Origin: Lineus longissimus
Lineage: Eukaryota; Nemertea; Pilidiophora; Heteronemertea; Lineidae
Assembly: GCF_910592395.1 (NCBI RefSeq)
Contig: NC_088326.1
Coordinates: 8,251,001-8,315,000, forward strand
Direction: 5' to 3'
DNA length: 64,000 nucleotides
Shown here: one piece after another, positions 1 to 11,500 of the stretch
How positions within the stretch are numbered: position 1 is the first letter of the stretch
How the letters are laid out: every line of letters begins with the position of its first letter
The notes under the pieces: model-generated
Database searches by the model: none
Told to the model about the DNA's origin: nothing
The model's input: the letters and a program-made list of their open reading frames with translations, nothing else
Program-made: the position numbers and the translations under genes

Positions 1-845
1 CATTGCCACAAACCTTGTAGCCAAATGGCCGGGAAGTGTTCACGACAGTCGAATATTCAAGGTGTCGTCCATTGGCCGAGAACTTGCTAACCAAGGTAAT
101 TCAGACATGTGTGATACCCACTAAAAACAAGTAATTTAATTGATAGATAAATAATTTAATTGGAACTTTATCAACATTTATAACTAACATACATGTAGTA
201 GAAAAGAAATTATCACATAGGCATACTACTGGATCAACAGTATCATGCTTATTTGAAAAATATATAATATATAAACGAGAAACCCCATGTTATGTATAAA
301 ATGACAAAAAACATTGATATTCTCATATTCAATAAATTAGTATAAAATTCATTCATTTTGAAAAAAATTATTACATTTACAATATTGTATTTACAATTTC
401 AGCTCCACATGATGGATTCCTTTTGGGCGACAAAGGTTATGCACTTGAACCGTACCTGATGACACCTTATCGGAATCCAACACCTGAAGAAGCCAGATAC
501 AATGCCGCCCAAGCACGAACCAGGACACGAGTTGAGCAGGCCTTTGGCATTTTAAAGAGGCGGTTCCATTGCTTGCACGATGAAATTCGGCTGGTCCCAG
601 AACAGGCCTGTAAAGTGATAGTCTGCTGTGTAATCCTCAACAACATTGCACTGAAGCGGCAGGATGTGATGGAGCCACTTTTGGAGAATCAATATAACCT
701 TGATCCCATTGATGACGATACTGTAACTGGAAGGGTTGTAAGAGATCATTTGCGTGATACCTTCTTAATTAATTATGCACACCTGGAAGTAATGTGTTTC
801 ATTCACTATGGTGTATTGTGTGGCTCCGAATTGTGTCAAGGCTAG
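1..845 (+). CDS. PIF/Harbinger (HARBI1-like) transposase, 3' part
   Basis: DDE-type nuclease of the PIF/Harbinger DNA-transposon superfamily; its 5' part lies outside the window. Two exons can be read. The first, about 2-95, ends at CAAG|GTAATT and encodes the motif PGSVHDSRIF. The second starts at 403 after a TTTCAG acceptor and runs to a stop at 843-845. The join is phase 1 on both sides and restores one frame. Exon 2 carries GDKGY (Asp at 429-431) and VEQAFGILKRRF (Glu at 534-536), 35 residues apart, as expected for the second Asp and the Glu of this family. The first catalytic Asp would be upstream. After the motif YAHLE the last residues look non-homologous, so the 3' end may be eroded. 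The Myb-like gene at 1453-4613 on the opposite strand is the usual partner gene of Harbinger elements. Confidence 0.85.
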
Positions 846-1017
846 CACAAAGAACAATCGAATGACGGATGGGACCCATTTTCATGAATTTCCAAAGCCA
901 GTTGAACGAGAGAGGAGGAAGCTGTGGATTCGGAAGATCTGGGATCTTGTTTTTTTAACCCTCAACATATTTCATGAGTATCAAGCATGTTTTCAAACCT
1001 TGATATATGGCCTTTAA
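808..1017 (+). CDS. THAP zinc-finger domain start (N-terminal fragment)
   Basis: An ATG at 808 opens a frame whose first 45 residues follow the THAP C2CH DNA-binding pattern: MVYCVAPNC, then HFHEFPK and RRKLWIRKI. THAP domains occur in P-element and some Harbinger-type transposases and in host transcription factors. The similarity fades after WIRKI (about 945), where the first exon of a THAP gene would be expected to end. The downstream residues look like intron or non-coding sequence; no strong donor is visible. The frame overlaps the last 38 bases of the transposase ORF in another frame. It may be the first exon of a separate transposon or host gene, or a truncated copy. Only the N-terminal half of the domain is present. 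Confidence 0.6.
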   Translation: MVYCVAPNCVKASTKNNRMTDGTHFHEFPKPVERERRKLWIRKIWDLVFLTLNIFHEYQACFQTLIYGL

Positions 1018-1452
1018 GTGCTAATGCTTGATTTAAAATCTCACTTATGTAGCAGTTGAATATCATCGACTTGGAAATTTTAACATTAATCCTTAATATA
1101 ATACCATTTTAATTGATAACTCTAGTCTTACATTAGTGAGATTTTAAAGCCAGCATTGGCGCTAACGTTGGTGTTAACCTAACACTTATTGAGCAACTGG
1201 GCCCATAAGTCATAGACAGTTTTTCCTAGTTACTATAATCAGGTGAAGATGGAGGACAAAAGTAGAAGTTGGTCGCTTAGGCAGACGTTACGTAGATAGG
1301 AAAAATGAGGGCCTAACTAACATGGCTCATTGAAATACCTTGTTAATTCTTCGGTTCACGGGTGAACCGTAAAGCATGAGGCGTGAGGAGTGAAGCGTGA
1401 AGCTCTATGTAACGTCTGCCTTAGGGGCATGAAAACTTGATTGACTGCAGAT
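1018..1452. repeat. Harbinger-like terminal or MITE debris
   Basis: No coding potential seen. The segment holds a dispersed inverted pair, TAAAATCTCAC near 1033 and GTGAGATTTTA near 1136. It then has TTAACCTAACAC and TTGAGCAACTGGGCCC ending near 1202. The last motif resembles TTGAGAAACCGGGCCC near 5352, so both could be ends of Harbinger-type elements in the same orientation. No matching left end (GGGCCC followed by TTGCTCAA-like bases) was found in the window. Confidence 0.4.
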
Positions 1453-4400
1453 TTAATCCTTGTGCAGTTTAGCCATTTTTAGCTTGATGTAATCAGTTTT
1501 AAGGCCAACAAGAGCTATCTGACAGTCAATCAACTTTTGTTGCTGCTGTGCTGCCAACTTCTCCTCTTGCATGACCTCGTAGGAAAGATTTTCAAGGTCT
1601 TCCTTAGATCTTTTCGGCTTTGGTGGCTTGACCGAGGCTTTAAGCAGATTGGCAAGTTCTGCCTTGTTCATGTTCTTGTCAATGTTAGTGCTGGGGCAGC
1701 TGGCTGATCCTGCTACCCTCTTGCATGTGGACCTTGGTTCAAGAGGGGCACTTCCTCGGGCTGCTGAAGGCTTGGAGGACATACTAGTTATAGTAGAGCT
1801 AGGAAGAACAGCTGCAATTCCTCCTGCAGAAGTCTCAGCATCAGCTGATTGTAATGGTAGTCGGAAGTCAAACACAACATTCTTGTGTTCATCTTGCGTC
1901 ACTGCTGTCCATGCTGAAAGTAGTTAAAGATGTGTAGAAATATGGTTCAACATCAATACATGACATTAGTTTTGCAATGATTAAAACTGTCAAAAGTTGC
2001 TATGTTATATCAATCTAAAATGATTTTTTTTAGATCGCTTAATTCCGCTCAGCTGACGTTTACTATTCAGTGAAATGAGTCGCTGTGCCTTTTATCTTGA
2101 TGTGTGATGTGAACAATTTGTTGGGGAATTTTGATTGGGGGGCCTACTGTATGTTTTCTGGCATGTCCAAATAAGGGAGGTTGAGAATAACGTCTTATCG
2201 CGGACACTTATCGTGTAAAACTGTAGAAAGAGGACAAAATTTGTGTACATATGCATCTGGATGTACGTATAAGTTTCCGTGATAAGTGACTGATCTCAAC
2301 CTCCCTAATCTTATCAAATCAACCTAATACATGTATGTACCTATCTCAGAGTCGAACCCACTAATAAGGCCCTTGATGCTCGGATCACCTTCTCTCATGG
2401 TGTAGTAGGCCTCTTCAGCATCAGTTGGTGGTGGTTGACGTCCCCCACCACCAGTGGCTGGATGACGCATTTCGTCCAATTTTGCCCGTGCTGAAAATGA
2501 ATGAAAACAACTTATTTATTTCAGCTATTAAATGCAATACAGTCCTGATCATTTTAATCATATCAACCTCCTACATTCCTAAGATATTTTGCAAACTAAT
2601 AGATAAACTAAATGACCAATTACATAAATGCAAGTATTTTCGTAAGGGTATGCCTACATGCAGGCCTTGATAAGGATTCTATTATTGTCAAAATGTTTTC
2701 ATGTGGTATTGATAGTTAGCATGGTTAGTAGGCCTTCACTTTTACCTTTCTCTTTACTGGTATTGGAACAGGGCCTTATCTGACTTTTTGCAAAATGTTG
2801 GTGCTTTCTACTGAAGTCTTAACCCTACAGCTGCGTGAACTGAACTCTTGACTTCTGATACATAATCATTTTTTGTGAGAATGGTAAAATGACTTACCTC
2901 CATGCTTTATATTCTTGTACTTTTTTTCACATTCTGCACTTGTGCGCACCACTACTCCTGCAGCGCTGTACGTAAAATGATATTTCGAAACAGTTCAAGT
3001 TCAAATTTGAACTAAGATGTAAGAATGATGCTAAAAGTAACATCACACAACAAAAAAGTGCATTGCCATTGACATTTTAAAAATATCAATATTGCAGTAC
3101 TAAATTGCAATACCTGGGCCATGATGCCTTATTTGATGATTATAACCGTAGTAGGCCTACTTAGCAAAACTTCAGTTCCTATATCACTTTGAAATTATCT
3201 TGTATCAGCCACTGGACTGTTCTTCTTGTGTTCATATTTTCATTTTAAAGGGACTCTGTAGACAGCAAGGTGGGCAAGATGAAGTTTAAATTAGTCGGGT
3301 CTCTCACATCTCGAAGTACATCGAAATCTTCGATCATGCTTGTACGCCGAATATATTCATATATATTAAACATGACCCAGTTTGAACTACAGTGGACACC
3401 TCCCTTAGTGGACACCTCTCTATTGAGGATAACCTCTCCATCAAGGACACTAGTTTTGTTCACAAAGTGGTTGTTTCCATTACATTTGACCTTTTTAATC
3501 AGGCACCTCTCAAGTAAGGACAGCACTTGCCAGTCCTAAGGGTGCCCTGAATAATAGAGAGGTACTGTACTTAAGATCAAGATGACCAATTTAAACTTTT
3601 TGGCACTTTGCTCCTGCCTAAATAGTCCCCATTTCTAAAATGTTGATAAACAGATATGATGATGGCATTGTCATTGATCTTGTCAACTCTAGTCTAAAGC
3701 ATTGATGCACTTGTCATAAATCTTTAACTGTATTAATATTTACACTTTACAGTGAGAGAAATATTATTTTATCATTATATTGATTGATTGTTATCAAAAC
3801 TCATGTTTTTATTGTTCTTATTTCATATCTGAAATCTTTTCTACGGCTGTGACCAATTAGTATAGGGGGATTCCCCAAACGCTGAGTCACACAGCAGCTG
3901 CGCTTATCTACATAATACATGCTAATGGTGACCTGATTTCCTTCTATTGGCTGAAATCGTCACACCTCCCAACCACACCTCCAAACGATCTCAAAATTAA
4001 TGTTTGTTTTCTTTTGGAAATGATGTGCGATTCTGTTCGATTTCACAGCAAAAATAGGCAGTATCGTGTCTGTTTAAGGCGTGGCGAAATTTGAACTTTG
4101 GGAACACACAAATTTCGGGGTAAGGCGAGTGCATTTAGGGAAGTTTTTCAGTCGGATTGTGAGTGTCTACCATGCATCGCATCGCATGCATGCATGGTGA
4201 AGCAGACGACACAACAACATTGAGTCCGTGCACCACGGGCACAAATTTTTAGCACAAAGTTTGCCCGGTGAACATCACCCCCAGTCAAGTTGTAATATTT
4301 GTACTATGCCAGGCATGAATAACTTATTGATTTATTGGTCAACCAGCCGTGTGTCGACGAGAAGACTAAAGCAGACAACAGGGAACGATTGAACTTGAAG

Positions 4401-4613
4401 AACACACCTCACATCCTCGGCAACGGCCTCCCAGGCGGCCCTCTTGGAAGCCTTTGACACGCAGCCCGTCCCAATGTCCCCTATCCCACTGAAACGTCCA
4501 ATGCAGTGCCTCTCACGTAGGCGAACAGCCTCCATTGGCATGGCCTCCTCCTGGGATGACCAATTTGTTGCTCTAACCCGCTTGACTTCATGCACTTCCA
4601 TGTTTACCTCCAT
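1453..4613 (-). CDS. Myb/SANT-like DNA-binding protein of a Harbinger transposon (four exons)
   Basis: Four exons on the minus strand join without breaking frame: 4613-4408, 2965-2898, 2490-2341 and 1913-1453. They total 885 nt, giving 294 residues and a stop. Donors are GAG|GTGTGT, GGAG|GTAAGT and ATAG|GTACAT; acceptors are GTACAG, TTTCAG and TTTCAG. Phases match at every join. Exon 1 starts MEVNMEVHEVKRVRATNWSS, a trihelix/Myb-SANT-type opening. Exon 2 ends the DNA-binding domain (ECEKKYKNIKHG). Exon 3 has the ATGGGGRQPPPT motif common in NAIF1-like and Harbinger Myb proteins. Exon 4 is Ser/Lys rich and ends in a probable coiled coil (residues about 240-294). In Harbinger elements such a protein helps import the transposase and target it to the ends. 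It lies convergent to the transposase at 1-845. Apparently intact; an upstream start in exon 1 is possible but less likely. Confidence 0.8.
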
Positions 4614-5356
4614 TTTTCTCGGGCGTAATGTTGCTTGGCCAAGCCTACATACACAACAGTAATGATATGGTACCAATTCCGTTCTAACCGTCGGTAGTCG
4701 CCGCCCGTATTTCCGTACATCCTTAATCTTCATCTTCGTCCTTATAATGTGATTGGCTCCTTTCGGAACGTAATTGATATACTTGGGACGCTTGGGCCCA
4801 GGGGATTTGGACAGCAAAGGAGTAAATACTAATAGCGCTTGATTGTAAGAGGGGGTGTGGGTGTGGCGCATTTATTGTCTTATCGGCTATATACATGTAC
4901 ATTCAGTGGTAAGTTTCAATAATGAGAGCACCATAGTTACAAAATACTAGTAATTCCTTGGAAAATTTCATCATTATGGGTCATTATCATCCGCACCGCC
5001 GAGCATCAGAAACGAAGATCAATGTGCCTCTCCCGCCATGCCCATTTCCCACGTGGTCGCGATGTGGCATTCACAATCCGACCTCCTTCATTGCCGACCA
5101 GCTGAAGAGTTCCTTGGAAACGTACTCGGGAATATTCGTAATCTCACGGAAACTCCCGAAGTCTTAGTGGAACTATCGGAGGCTGGCTGAAACGGCCGGC
5201 TCAGCACGTTTCACCTGACTTCAGTCATTTTGGGAAAACTTAGCTAAGTTCGTCTTAAGATGCTTTGAGATTCGTACTTAAGTTTTTGACTTGGCTTAGT
5301 CAAAATATTATGACTTAAGACAAATACTTAAGATTCTTTGAGAAACCGGGCCCAGG
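4614..5356. other. Intergenic / Harbinger right-end region
   Basis: Upstream of the Myb-like gene. A short open frame at 4958-5167 on + has no recognisable motif. From about 5220 the sequence is rich in CTTAAG-type subterminal motifs (ACTTAAG, CTTAAGA repeated in both orientations) and ends TTGAGAAACCGGGCCC at about 5352. This is a plausible right terminus of the Harbinger element containing the transposase and Myb-like genes. The matching left end would lie before base 1, so the target duplication cannot be checked. Confidence 0.45.
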
Positions 5357-6010
5357 ATTCCCGTTGTTGACGCAATTATTTCATGACGTCATGAGCCATT
5401 GACCAATCACGCAAGTAGATTTATTCACACCGGCGCCACTGTCTTGAAGTGTATCTAAAAATCGTCTGCTAGAACATACAGGACAACAACGTCGGCGGAG
5501 ACAGTTGTGACATTTCATTGCAGACGAAGTAAACGTCCTCTTCTTCTCGATTTACGTACTTTACTTCAAAAAGTCAGTTTTAACACTACTGCACAAATAT
5601 AGAGTGGTCTTAAAGTTCCATTTGGATAGAGATTTGACGGACTGATTTGGAAATTCATTCCAACCATGCAACTGTTTCAGAAATGAGAAAAAGCTCCTGG
5701 GTGTCATGACATGCATTCAATTATTATTTCACCACAAAGAGCTGCTTCTTTCAGCAGATATGAGACAGCTACCGGGGCGGGGACTATTTCTTTATGGGGC
5801 CTTTGTTCAGCGTCTCCAAGGAATTCTATTTTTAGAGTCAAATGGGGGGGGGGTTGGGGAGGCCTTCCCCCAATGTACTGACTAAAACCTGTCACTTTCA
5901 GAGAACGGGGGAGGGGGTTTGGGGGACTCATCCCCCAATGTACTGGCTCAATATGTCAGAAGGACAGTTGTGTGAGTTCACTAGAGATTGCTCTTTACAT
6001 ATTAACTCAC
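5357..6010. repeat. Dispersed repeat, copy A
   Basis: First of three mosaic copies of one non-coding repeat. Shared blocks with copy B (6204-6890) are GACGCAATTATTTCATGACG, CACCGGCGCCACT and AACGTCCTCTTCTTCTCG. Shared blocks with copy C (6955-7470) include GAGCTGCTTCTTTCAGCAG and the G-rich stretch before AATGTACTGACTAAAACC. Homology to B begins just after the GGGCCC end near 5352. No open frame longer than chance; short frames here are low-complexity Gly/Pro strings. Confidence 0.75.
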
Positions 6011-6203
6011 ACAACGTAGTGAGTGTAATGGTTACGTATGTATATAAAGTGTAAACAAAATTCATACATCCATCATGTCCATCGAATCTGAAAAAATTTG
6101 TGCAGACCCATGACAATTCTGGTTCCGGTACAGTTTGTCGCATTCCATACGGGCCGCGCTTGCCGATCCTGCTTTCACGACGCACCGCAACCACAGTTAC
6201 CAT

Positions 6204-6890
6204 GATTCCCATTGTTTCCTTCCTCGTGACGCAATTATTTCATGACGTCATGAGCCATTGACCATTCACACAAGTAGATTTATTCACACCGGCGCCACTG
6301 AAGTGCGGGTGTGGGACATCATGTATTTAAAAATCGTCTGCTAGGGTCTCATTAGGGAGTTTTTCCCAAATGTACGCGATGATGACGTGTCCCATTAACA
6401 GGACGTAACATCTATTTTAAAATGCGTTTCCAGAGTGAAAGCATGAGGACAACCCATTTGTGTCGTATATCACTGGAAACGCCCGATTGCCCTGATTCTG
6501 CAGGATGTTAAATCGGGCATTTTATTTCTTTAAATAAATCATAAGTGTTGCATTTGCTCCTAGCTCTGTTCACCATCCCAAATGGCAATATTGCCAATTG
6601 GGCCGGACAATCACGAAAAACCCCAAATATTATACATTTCGTCCTGAATAATTCTTAGACAAAGAAAACGTCCTCTTCTTCTCGATTTACGTACTTTACT
6701 TCAAAAAAGTCAGTTTTAACACTACTGCACAAATATAGAGTGGTCATAAAGTTCCATTTGGATAGAGATTTGACGGACTGATTTGGAAATTCATTCCAAC
6801 CATGCAACTGTTTCAGAAATAAGAAAAAGCTCCTGGGTGTCATGACATGCATGGTGTGTCTTGCCTCTGCATTTTTGTACTCGGGCATGT
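6204..6890. repeat. Dispersed repeat, copy B
   Basis: Shares the TGACGTCATGAGCCATTG block and the AACGTCCTCTTCTTCTCG block with copy A. They are separated here by about 300 bp of unique sequence (6345-6655) absent from A. Copies A, B and C keep the same block order but differ in internal insertions. Family unknown; probably a non-autonomous DNA transposon. Confidence 0.7.
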
Positions 6891-6954
6891 CAGAGGGTTT
6901 TCAATTTTCATATCATTGAAGAAATAATCCATTCCAATCTACAAGTATATCAAT

Positions 6955-7470
6955 CACATCATTTATTTAAAAATCGTCTGCGAGGACATACAGGACAACG
7001 TCGGTGGAGACAGTTGTGACATTTCAATTTTCATTGCATAGAGATTTGACGGACTGATTTGGCAATTCATTCCAACCATGCAACTGTTTCAGAAATGAGA
7101 AAAAGCTCCTGGGTGTCATGACATGCATTCAATTATTATTTCACCACAAAGAGCTGCTTCTTTCAGCAGATATGAGACAGCTACCGGGGCGGGGACTATT
7201 TCTTTATGGGGCCTTATTGTTCAGCGTCTCCAAGGAATTCTATTTTTAGAGTCCAATGGGGGGGGGGGGGTTGGTGGGGGGGGGCCTTCCCCCCAATGTA
7301 CTGACTAAAACCTGTCACTTTCAGAGAACGGGGGAGGGGGTTTGGGGGACTCATCCCCCAATGTACTGGCTATATATGTCAGAAGGACGGGGGTTTGGGG
7401 GGCTCCCCCATGTCAAACAGTTGTGTGAGTTCACTAGAGATTGCTCTTTACATATTAACTAAGAAAATAT
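6955..7470. repeat. Dispersed repeat, copy C
   Basis: Begins with TTTAAAAATCGTCTGC as in copies A and B, skips the AACGTCC block, then follows copy A closely from the AGAGATTTGACGGACTG block to TTGCTCTTTACATATTAACT. It contains an expanded G run near 7258-7280 and a duplicated GGGGGTTTGGGGG motif, both absent or shorter in A. Confidence 0.7.
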
Positions 7471-7566
7471 GATCTTTATAAATAAAATCTGACAGTTACT
7501 GGTGGGTTTTAAGATGATTGTATGGAGAACTAATATGAAAAGTCAAGGACTTAGTTCGCCCCCTTT

Positions 7567-7571
7567 AGTAG
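7567..7571. repeat. Target-site duplication (left), AGTAG
   Basis: Five bases directly before the left LTR, repeated exactly at 16479-16483 after the right LTR. BEL/Pao elements usually make 4-6 bp duplications. Confidence 0.9.
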
Positions 7572-8210
7572 TGTTGCGGTGCCAATCTCACAATTGACGC
7601 CTGGGTCAGCTCCCCGATGCTGCTACTGAGAATAATCTTTGCAAGAAAGTAAGATAACTTTGACGATCTTTAAACTTGTATATTCAAACTGCAAACAGCA
7701 TGGACACACACCAATCTTTGTCGGCAGAGGATCTATCTCGCCAGAAATCTCCTGAACCAGGGTTTCAATGGGGACAATAGGCTTGAGGACTTGGACTTGG
7801 CTTGGTCAGTTAGAATATACTCGGGCTCTGAACTTCGGGCAGAAGTTTCACCGGTTACTGTTAGTACGACGCTTGCTAGCGCTAGCTGGCTTGCTATTTA
7901 ACTCTGTTACTTCCTTCAGCAATCAGGAAAGCTCCCTTGGTTGGTTCTGCCAAATGCTGAGAGGACCCACGTTATATACCCCCAGACCAACGCCAAGAAT
8001 GCATAAACAATAATTGAATTGACGTCATACAACATTCCTCGCATACCAAACTCTCGGATGACGTAGGTGATGACCTAGTTGCCGGGGAAAACCCACGCAA
8101 TATGCTAATTAGGTTGAGTTGCTATCGAAACTGACCAGCGCGGTTACCAACTGGGGTGGTAACAAACTAAAGTGAATATTTCTTAACTTTGCCACTAATC
8201 GGCACCAACA
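7572..8210 (-). repeat. BEL/Pao 3' LTR (left in window)
   Basis: 639 bp, starting TGTTGCGGTGCC and ending GGCACCAACA in plus orientation, so its ends form an imperfect inverted repeat. It matches 15841-16478 with about a dozen differences, including one 3-base indel near 7663. The short open frame inside it (about 7768-8013) is also in the other LTR and is not taken as a gene. Confidence 0.95.
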
Positions 8211-8232
8211 TCGGCCCCCCCCCCCCCCCCTA
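8211..8232 (-). promoter_or_regulatory. Polypurine tract of the BEL/Pao element
   Basis: Directly inside the 3' LTR the coding strand reads a run of about 17-18 G followed by CCGA. A long purine run in this place is the expected primer for plus-strand DNA synthesis. Confidence 0.75.
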
Positions 8233-8504
8233 AATGCAACCTTGGAGGGCGCATTTACATAACATATAACATTATATATTCCCATGAATTATAACCCAAA
8301 AGAATTAATAAAGTCCAAATGGAATAGTCCAAAGAGTAGTCCAAAATATTAGCAACATGTACACAAGTCCAAATGAATGTCACACACATAATCCACAATT
8401 ATGCGAATGCTGATGTCCTGCACTGAACTAAATAAGACACAAAATGCAAGTCCAAAACTAACGTGCACTAAAACGTTAATCCAAATCAGAAAATGTTCGT
8501 AGTT

Positions 8505-11500
8505 AATCCTGGTTGTGATCATCCGCAGTTGCCTCCAGCAAAACGATTTTGTTGATCGGCCGCACCATCTTATCGGTAAAGGCTGTCTTCAGCTCCACAG
8601 AACGTACCAATCCGTCTTTTCCGGGGAACGTATCGGTGACTCGTGCTAACGGCCAGTGAGATCTTGGACATGTCTCCACCGTTTTCCGAACATGTCAGCC
8701 TTTCCAAAGGTTCCGATTGGCGACGGGAATCCCTTTCCAAAAGGACGCAGCAAATCATTCGGTGTTAGCGGAAGTTGGTCTTTGGGATCGTTGGAGACGA
8801 CAGTCAGCGGACGGCTATTCACGACGTTTTCAACTTCGGCAAATATCGTATCCAAGCGTTCATCATCGAGGGACTGCTTTAGTAGTATGGAGTCCATCAC
8901 CTTCCGGGCAGTTCGGACGTTGCGCTCCCAGACACCGCTCATATTCGACGCTGTAGGGGTATTGAAGGTCCAATCAATGTGGTTCTGCAGCAAGTATTCT
9001 TTAAGGCGATAACTCTCATTCCACTGGGCAATCGATTCTCGCAGCACACGGTTTGCGCCGACAAAGTTGGTGCCATTGTCGGACCGGATCAGCTTTGGTA
9101 CTCCTCGTCTTGCACAGTATCGGATTAGGGCGTTGATGAAGGAGTCTGTGTCCATGGACGAAAGCTTCTCTAGATGAATCGCTCGCATTGACAGGCAGGT
9201 AAACATACATCCATAGCGATTCTCTTGAGAACGTCCCCTCTTAACGTAAAAGGGACCAAAAACGTCAACACCCAGACACTGGAAGGGATACTTTGATGGT
9301 GTCACTCGTTCAGGCGGGAGATCTGCCATCTTCTGCTGCCCCAGCTTGCCGTGAAGCACTTTGCAAACAATGCAGTCTCTGAGAACTCTTTTCACCAGCT
9401 GACGGGCCTGTGGAATCCAGTAGTTCTGCCGTAAATTCGCCATAACGTGTTCTCTGCCGGAGTGCCTGCAAAGCCGCTCGTCAGTGCGCATCTCGTACGA
9501 TGAGTGTTGTTACGTGGTCATCTCTCGGCACAATCACTGGATGCTTGGCTGGGTCAGGAATCGAAGCATTCTTTAAACGTCCCGTCACTCTCAGGAGCTG
9601 GTCTTCGTCCAGATACGGCTCTAGTTCAAATATTGAACTCTGCTTCGTGATGCGTGCATTTGATCTCAAGGCGTTGACCTCGTTGCTGTAATGCCTTTTC
9701 TGGAGACATCGAAGAATAGCTCGTTCTGCTGCCTTTAGTTCTTCAGGGGAGAGACGGTCATTCATCTTGGGTCTTTTCTTGTGTAGCCACTTGAGGAATC
9801 TCAAAAGATACGCCACTGCTTTGAGAAGTCGAGGCCAGCTTGAATATCTGTTGAACAGCTTTACTATGAAATCGTCAGGAACCGTCACGACCCCTCTCAA
9901 GCAGGTTAGGCTGTCCTTCTGGTATTTCTAGCCAACTGTCCTCACTCAACCATAGGAACGCTGGACCTTGGCGCCATCTGGTGTCGGACAACATCTGTTC
10001 GGCGTTCAGCCCTCTTGACGCATCATCAGCCGGGTTGTCCTTTGTCCCTACGTAACGCCACTGGCTTGGCCTTGTACCATCATGAATTACGGCTACACGG
10101 TTGGCGACAAAGGTCTGGAAACGCTTGGTTTTGTTCCTGACATATTGGAGAACGATTGTGCTGTCCGTCCAAAATGTCGACTCTTGCAGGGGCAATCTTA
10201 TCTCACGACGTATGAGGTTGTCCATCTTCACAGCGAGCACGGCAGCGGACAGCTCCAGGCGAGGAATCGTCATCGGTGTCATCGGCGCCAGTCTGGATTT
10301 CGCCATCAGTATCGTACAGTGCACAGCGCCGTCACTGTTCACCAATCTCAGGTAACTCACAGCACCATAGGCATCGGCGGATCCATCGGAGAAGTGATGT
10401 AATCTAGCTTCAGTGATGTCCCCGAAATCGGTCGGATGAATACATCTTGGCACTTGAAACTCTTCTAGTTTGGGCAGGCCATCCAACCATCTCTGCCATC
10501 TCTTGATGCTGGCGGGGCTCATTTCATCATCCCATCCTTTGTCGGATCTGCATTCTGTCTGGAAGATCATCTTCGCTTCGAGGACGAATGGACAAACCAA
10601 TCCCAGGGGGTCGTACATAGAGCTGGTGATTCTAAGAAGACCGCGCCTCGTGAAGACTGGTTCCTTATAGCGAATCTTGAGACCAAACGTGTCCGTCTCC
10701 GTGTCCCATTGGACACCCAGGGCTCTCTCAATTGGTAGGGAGTCGGACGTCAGGTCGAGATCTTTTATGGTCTTCGCTCTGTCTTCAACAGGAATGGACA
10801 GGAGGACCTCTTTGCTGTTTGAAGACCATTTTGTGAGTCGGAATCCTCCCAGTTGAAGTAACGTTCTCAATTCCTCAACCAGCTTGACAGCGACATCAAC
10901 ACCGGGTACGGATTTTAGACAATCATCAGCGTAGAAGTCCTGTAACACTGTTTCTATGGTATCGGGATGAAATTCGTTTTTATGGTCTTCAGCCGTTCGT
11001 CTCAGGGCGTAACTGCAGCAACTCGGGCTCCATACTCCTCCGAAGAGGTGAACCGTCATTCTGTAGACTTGAGGTTTCTTCTTGGGATCACCATCCTTCC
11101 AAAATAGGAATCGCAATGCGTCTCTGAATTCGGGTTTGACCTTGACCATGTGGAACATCTCCTGGATGTCTCCCATAACAGCAACAGGGCATTCGCGAAA
11201 CCTCATCAGAACACCAAGCAGCTTGTTCATCAGGTCGGAGCCTTGGAAGACCTGGTCGTTCAGAGAAGTCCCAGCATATGTGGCTGCGCAGTCGAAGACG
11301 ATACGGAACTTTTCCGGCTTACTGGGATTGACGACATTATGGTGAGGGAGGTACCAAACACTACCCGGTTGCGACATCTCATCTTCTGGAACTGGCTCTG
11401 CAAAGCCCTTGTCCAACAGATCCTGTATACCACTTCTGTATTTGTCGTGCAATGCGGGATCTCTGCTCAATCTTCGGCCCAGAGACTGGAGTCTTTTCTC

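Noticed and set aside
4958-5167. 69-codon plus-strand frame next to the Harbinger end
   Set aside because: No domain, no splice context; the minus strand is equally uninformative.
7768-8013. 81-codon frame repeated at 16036-16281
   Set aside because: It lies inside both LTRs and is repeated only because the LTRs are; no start context or domain.
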